From assembly GCA_036852015.1 (NCBI GenBank), contig JAANDG010000035.1:370501-434500 (forward strand): DNA of 64,000 nt, read 5' to 3'. The stretch comes from Pelodera strongyloides. Lineage: Eukaryota > Nematoda > Chromadorea > Rhabditida > Rhabditidae. The first letter of the stretch is position 1. The number at the start of each line of letters is the position of its first letter. Below, piece by piece: positions 60,274 through 64,000 of this stretch. Under the pieces are notes generated by a model that saw only the letters and a program-made list of their open reading frames with translations, was not told where the DNA came from and made no database searches. Made by a program: the position numbers and the translations under genes.

Positions 60274-62405
60274 ATTTGAGAGAAGACTTCGGGAGTCTGA
60301 GCCAAGCTTGGAATAAGCAGATTCTCACTTGGACATTTCGTGATCCTGACAATCTTTTCAAGAAAAAGGAGGACTTCGATGCGGTTTTGTTGGTTTTTCA
60401 ATAAAAATAAAAGTAAAAATTTTATGACGTACTTACTGTTTTCTTTTCTTACATATACTGTGTAAAAATTCAAAAAGAGTTCCAACGATGGCGGTAGTGA
60501 AGAAATAGTATTCATATCACCTTTTTCAAAATTTAGGAACCTACTTCGCGCTTCATTTTCTGTATGGGAAAGTGCATTGAATGGGCGGATTTGCTTTCGA
60601 GAAATCTCAAGGAAAGAGGCTGAACGGAGACTAAAAATTAGGAAGTCACTAAGGAAACGGTCTACAAAGAAGAAGAAGGAGACTAATCAAGGCATAGCTG
60701 GAAACCATGACGACCAAAATTATGGTAGCCGTGGTGGTATTGGTTCGTACGGTATCGATAACCGTAACAAGGATCAATATCGAGGGCAATATTCTACTAT
60801 TGAAGACAGTGAACAAATGCCGAATATGCAAATTTTGGAGAGTGGGATTGCTGCGGAAAATGAGTTGTCGAAAGGCGACAGCCAATCGTCCGTGAAAACG
60901 AATGAAACAATGAATAACCACACTAAAAATTCAATAACTCAACCAGAGTCAGCATCAGTTGAAATAAAAGAAGCAAATGAAGAAGCGGTACCGTATTATA
61001 TAGTATCCAATGGCATAGGATCTCCGAAACGATCAAGTAGTGATAATAATAAGGAAAACCAGAAGTTCACGAGCAAAAAGAAGAAAAGAAAGTACCAAAA
61101 ACCTCCAATGATCGACATTGATGTCTTATTCGCAAAGTATGATCATGGTGAGTGATGATTCTTGGTTGTTTATATTTAGAATTTTTAAAACAAAGTTGCA
61201 TTTGCATTAATTACGAACAGTCGAGGAAATTTTTGTTGGTGTAACGCGAACCCGTGCCTCATTTTTGTGGAACAGGGAACTCGCCTGCGGTTAGTACGCT
61301 AGAAGCACGCCAGTGCTGCGTGCTCCTTTGCAACACTTGAGCAATTATGGCCTTTATAGAACTCTTGGGCCGAGTCTTGGGCCGTACGCTCGGCACACAG
61401 TGCGCGGTCCAAGCTAAAGTTTCACGCTGCCAGTGTAGTACAGGTTCCGTTCGTAGGTGACCGAGAGTCGTTTGACGGTCCGGGAGGCACTGTCGCCCAT
61501 TCCGGCTACCCACCAGAGGTAGTACTTCATTTTGATGGTTCTGAGAAGTGGACAACGCGTAATGGAGGAAAAGGAATAGACTTGAGGATTGTGAGTGTGG
61601 CTTAAAATATAAGTCGATGTTATCGTGCATATTTAAAGCGGTATGACACGCGGTTTTGTACCGTATTCCATGCAGTCATGTTCCATTCTGTGCCCTATTT
61701 AAGCCTAGGTTTATTGCCCAGAATACGGTGCAAAGTAATGTGTCATACCGTAATTTTCGCAATATTTGCAGAGTATCCTATGAAATACTTGATTTATATC
61801 ACTGATATGATTTTATTTAAGGTGGCCTTACACGAAATTGGTCATGTTCTCGGTCTCAAGCACATTTGGAACGAAGAATCGATTATGAATCCCTTTTACA
61901 GGTAACATCTTTAGATAATAAACCACCGCCGCCGCCGGTTGGGCCTTTTGTCTTGATCAAGCCTGAGTTACGACTCTCTGTAATTTGTTTGACGGAACTG
62001 AGTTGCGGACATACAAAATCTCAAACTCCTCCGCTTTATGCATATAATAATAATAATATGAGATGTGTGATTCCTACTCACACAATATTTCAGTACAACC
62101 TACTTGTTTCATATATGTCAGATACAGTAATACATAGAATTGTGGCTAGAACTGAAAAATGTATATTCGTTGCCTAGGATTATATCCTGGCTTTATTATT
62201 ATAGTGATTTATTTATTATATTATTTAATTAATATTATTATTATCTACTATTTATAATTATAATTATATTATTATCTTTTAATTAATTATCTAATTATTT
62301 ATTTTCAGCACATTCCATCCTACACCTCAACTCTCACCAATTGATCTCAAAGCGATACAAAAATTGTATAGATTAGGAAAATATGACAGATACCGTATAC
62401 TGTAG
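60274..62405 (+). CDS. Matrix metalloproteinase catalytic domain with a large insert, 5' incomplete
   Basis: Zinc endopeptidase of the matrixin family, normally secreted or cell-surface. Exons 60274-60388, 60537-61147, 61457-61590, 61822-61901 and 62309-62405 join in phase. Visible in order are the catalytic-domain start (WNKQILTWTFRDPD), helix A (LLRASFSVWESAL) and CFREIS. Then comes an insert of about 160 residues, Lys/Asn/Ser-rich with no cysteine (60616 to about 61105). After it come IDIDVLFAKYDHGD, the structural-zinc and calcium loop (FDGPGGTVAHSGYP, VVLHFDGSEKW), the catalytic zinc site HEIGHVLGLKH at 61831-61863, the Met-turn (SIMNPFY) and a final helix (LSPIDLKAIQKLY). It ends 19 residues after that helix begins, so there is no hemopexin domain. 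Signal peptide, propeptide and cysteine switch were not found; the upstream exons are unresolved. A polyadenylation signal AATAAA follows at about 62437. Confidence 0.88.
61632..61753. mobile_element. Palindromic element, family C, short
   Basis: GCGGTATGACACGCGGTTTTG and its partner GCAAAGTAATGTGTCATACCG. It lies in the metalloproteinase intron just before the zinc-site exon. Confidence 0.8.
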
Positions 62406-62436
62406 TCCGTAGTTTGCTTTACTGTAGTTTGTACAA

Positions 62437-62442
62437 AAATAA
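62437..62442 (+). terminator. Polyadenylation signal of the metalloproteinase gene
   Basis: AATAAA 32 bases after the stop codon. Confidence 0.55.
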
Positions 62443-62632
62443 ACATGTACATAATAGACACACAGATATATATGTTGGTAGTTACCAGTAGTGGATGTGT
62501 ACCGTCGTGTGTTGTATAAAATGAATTATGATAATAAAGTCTTATTCACCCATCTTCATATTACCCTTCTACAATAGTTTAGATATTTTATAACTTAAAG
62601 TCTATAATTTATATTCTATATTTTCCTGTCAA

Positions 62633-64000
62633 TCATGATCGATCCGAAGTTGAAGACTCCAATTCTAATTCGTCTTTAGCTTGTCGTTTTGGTATTATTA
62701 CCCGCCAGGCCTTCAAGCCGAGACTTCGTAGTAGAGGGTCGGCCATGAAGTTGATCACTGGATCCAGAATCATACCAATTATCCTAAATTAATATTTATT
62801 TAAAAGGAAAACAGAGAAACAGATAGCGAGAGGGAGAGGTAGAGAGAGTGCAGCGGAAGGTGAAAAGTAGAGAGAGAGAGAGAGACAGAGAGAGAGCGAG
62901 CAAGACGGAAAGGGCGTTGATTGAGAGAGAAAGACAACAGAGAGGAAATATTGTGATGAGAAAGAGGAGAGAGAAAGAGAAAGAGAAAGCAAGGTAGATA
63001 GATAAAAAATCTTACCAAATCATCGCCGCTACACTAGCCAGTATCTCAACTTGAACGAATAACTTTGAATACAAATACGTCTTGCACGGGCTTTTGTCAC
63101 CCTCTCCCAATTGTGCCAGTTTGTGAAGGTTACCAATTGCTACGGCGAGTACAACCTGAAAAAAATCACTTTATTTACATTGATCAAACAAGTAAACTGC
63201 GCGGCGAATGTCTGGCGAGGGGCAAAAACCATATGGCAACTGCCGCGTCAATAAATGGGTGTGCAGCGACAACAACATGTTCTACGTCTACGTAACGCGG
63301 AGGAGTTCGCGATGTCTGGTTTCCAAAAAGTTCGCGGCGAGAATCTCCCAATCACATTTTGGTTATTTTTCGAGAACTACGTTTCAGGAATTGGTTTTAA
63401 GAACTACTTTCTTCCTCATCTACTAGGTGTGCGCTGAAATCGAAGCCAATATAGAACCCAATATAAATTCGCCCAATGCGCAGAAACACATTGAGTCCAA
63501 AAATTGTAATTTGACATTGAACCAAAAGTTTGTGTTTGACGATTCATTGGTACGAAAGCCTGATACGCACCACAATGGGAATATTTCCAATGGCAAATGT
63601 GCCCATGTTGAGTCCAAGTCTTTTCATCGCTATGTAACTCGACTGTCGGGAAGCGGTGCTGTCCATTCTCTGAAAAATAGTCAAAATATAATTATTCAAA
63701 TGTAATTAGCGGCATTTTCGTAGCGACAAGAATAAGCTTTTTTCGCGACGGAATTTCCAAATTCGCAGAGAAGAAGGTTTTCGTAAATTGGTATGATATT
63801 TCTATAACAATTTTCTGCCGCCGCGAAAATGCCTTTAAAGGGAGAGGCCCACGACAAAGATGTTCTCTTCAATTTATTTGTACAGAATGTCCGGTATTGC
63901 AGAAATATTACTGTGAAAACCGCATTGCTTGAAGCCGTAAACTCACAGAGTTAATCCCCGGCAAACAGTTCGGACAGGTACCGTAGCCACGATCAATTTT
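62633..64000 (-). CDS. C-terminal exons of a multi-span membrane protein, partial
   Basis: Minus-strand exons 63155-63016 and 62783-62633 join in phase; a further exon 64000-63947 (ending CLPGINS before GTGAGT) is also in phase. The product has a hydrophobic segment (SVVLAVAIGNL), a short loop with one cysteine (GDKSPCKTYLY), a second long helix (ILASVAAMIWIIGMILDPVINF), and a hydrophilic tail rich in Glu, Ser and Arg ending TSDRS. The DPVINF motif resembles the D/NPxxY motif of TM7 in class A receptors. I cannot place the family with confidence, since the preceding helix lacks the CWxP motif of TM6. Most of the gene lies right of the window. It converges on the metalloproteinase gene, with 227 bp between stop codons. 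Confidence 0.55.
62815..62990. repeat. GA-rich microsatellite in an intron
   Basis: An imperfect (GA)n tract filling the intron between the two recognised minus-strand exons. Confidence 0.9.
63427..63705 (+). CDS. Open frame of 92 codons, possible exon
   Basis: An open frame follows a CTACTAG acceptor-like sequence and begins VCAEIEANIE. It is hydrophilic with two further cysteines and ends at TAA. No start codon or donor partner was found and no family is recognised. If the minus-strand gene model is right, this lies in its intron. It could be the last exon of a plus-strand gene or chance. Confidence 0.2.
   Translation: MCAEIEANIEPNINSPNAQKHIESKNCNLTLNQKFVFDDSLVRKPDTHHNGNISNGKCAHVESKSFHRYVTRLSGSGAVHSLKNSQNIIIQM

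Noticed and set aside
62789..63018. Leucine/serine-rich minus-strand open frames resembling a signal sequence
   Set aside because: They are the GA microsatellite read on the minus strand, and the tract lies in an intron of the minus-strand gene.
1..64000. CRISPR array or prokaryotic operon
   Set aside because: The tandem repeats lack unique spacers, and the spliced genes show the DNA is eukaryotic.
1..64000. Spliced-leader operon linking cyclin T, CHPF and CutA
   Set aside because: Gaps of about 11 kb and 1.7 kb are far beyond the roughly 100-bp spacing of nematode operons.

Overview
The window reads as nematode nuclear DNA. It has interstitial arrays of the nematode telomere unit TTAGGC at four places, spliced genes with GT/AG introns, TTTCAG-type acceptors 10-22 bases before the start codons of three genes (the usual form of a spliced-leader trans-splice site), and protein families in their nematode or metazoan form. 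The species cannot be named from sequence alone. There is no sign of bacterial or viral gene organisation.

Layout. Minus strand, 241-11021: the 5' part of a muscarinic acetylcholine receptor gene (five exons, TM1 to TM5), interrupted by a 9-kb first intron full of repeats and running off the left edge. Then 6.4 kb of repeat-rich intergenic DNA with a possible solo LTR. Plus strand, 17425-24622: cyclin T, the regulatory subunit of P-TEFb, 16 exons and 525 residues, with its histidine-rich C-terminal region. About 10.8 kb without a recognisable gene follows. Plus strand, 35469-44218: chondroitin polymerizing factor (CHPF/MIG-22 type), 21 exons and 755 residues. Plus strand, 45943-47356: CutA, 4 exons and 117 residues. 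After 5-10 kb of repeats comes a small unrecognised two-exon gene at 57154-57746. It may really begin at a TATA-associated exon near 52250. Plus strand, 60274-62405: a matrix metalloproteinase lacking a hemopexin domain, whose catalytic domain is split by an insert of about 160 residues. Its 5' end is unresolved. Minus strand, 62633-64000: the C-terminal exons of a membrane protein that leaves the window.

The genes are unrelated in function and far apart, so nothing suggests an operon. The exon models were assembled by hand from reading frame and splice-site phase. The cyclin T, CHPF and CutA models each close in frame from ATG to stop over all introns.

The most striking feature is the non-coding DNA. 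It is packed with short palindromic elements, about 20 copies of one family plus several related and unrelated foldback families, many inside introns. Most begin TTAAAGCG and end CGCTTTAA. Two nearly perfect hairpins at 53008-53334 share one TTAA, which points to TTAA-targeted insertion. No transposase was seen in the window, so these are non-autonomous.
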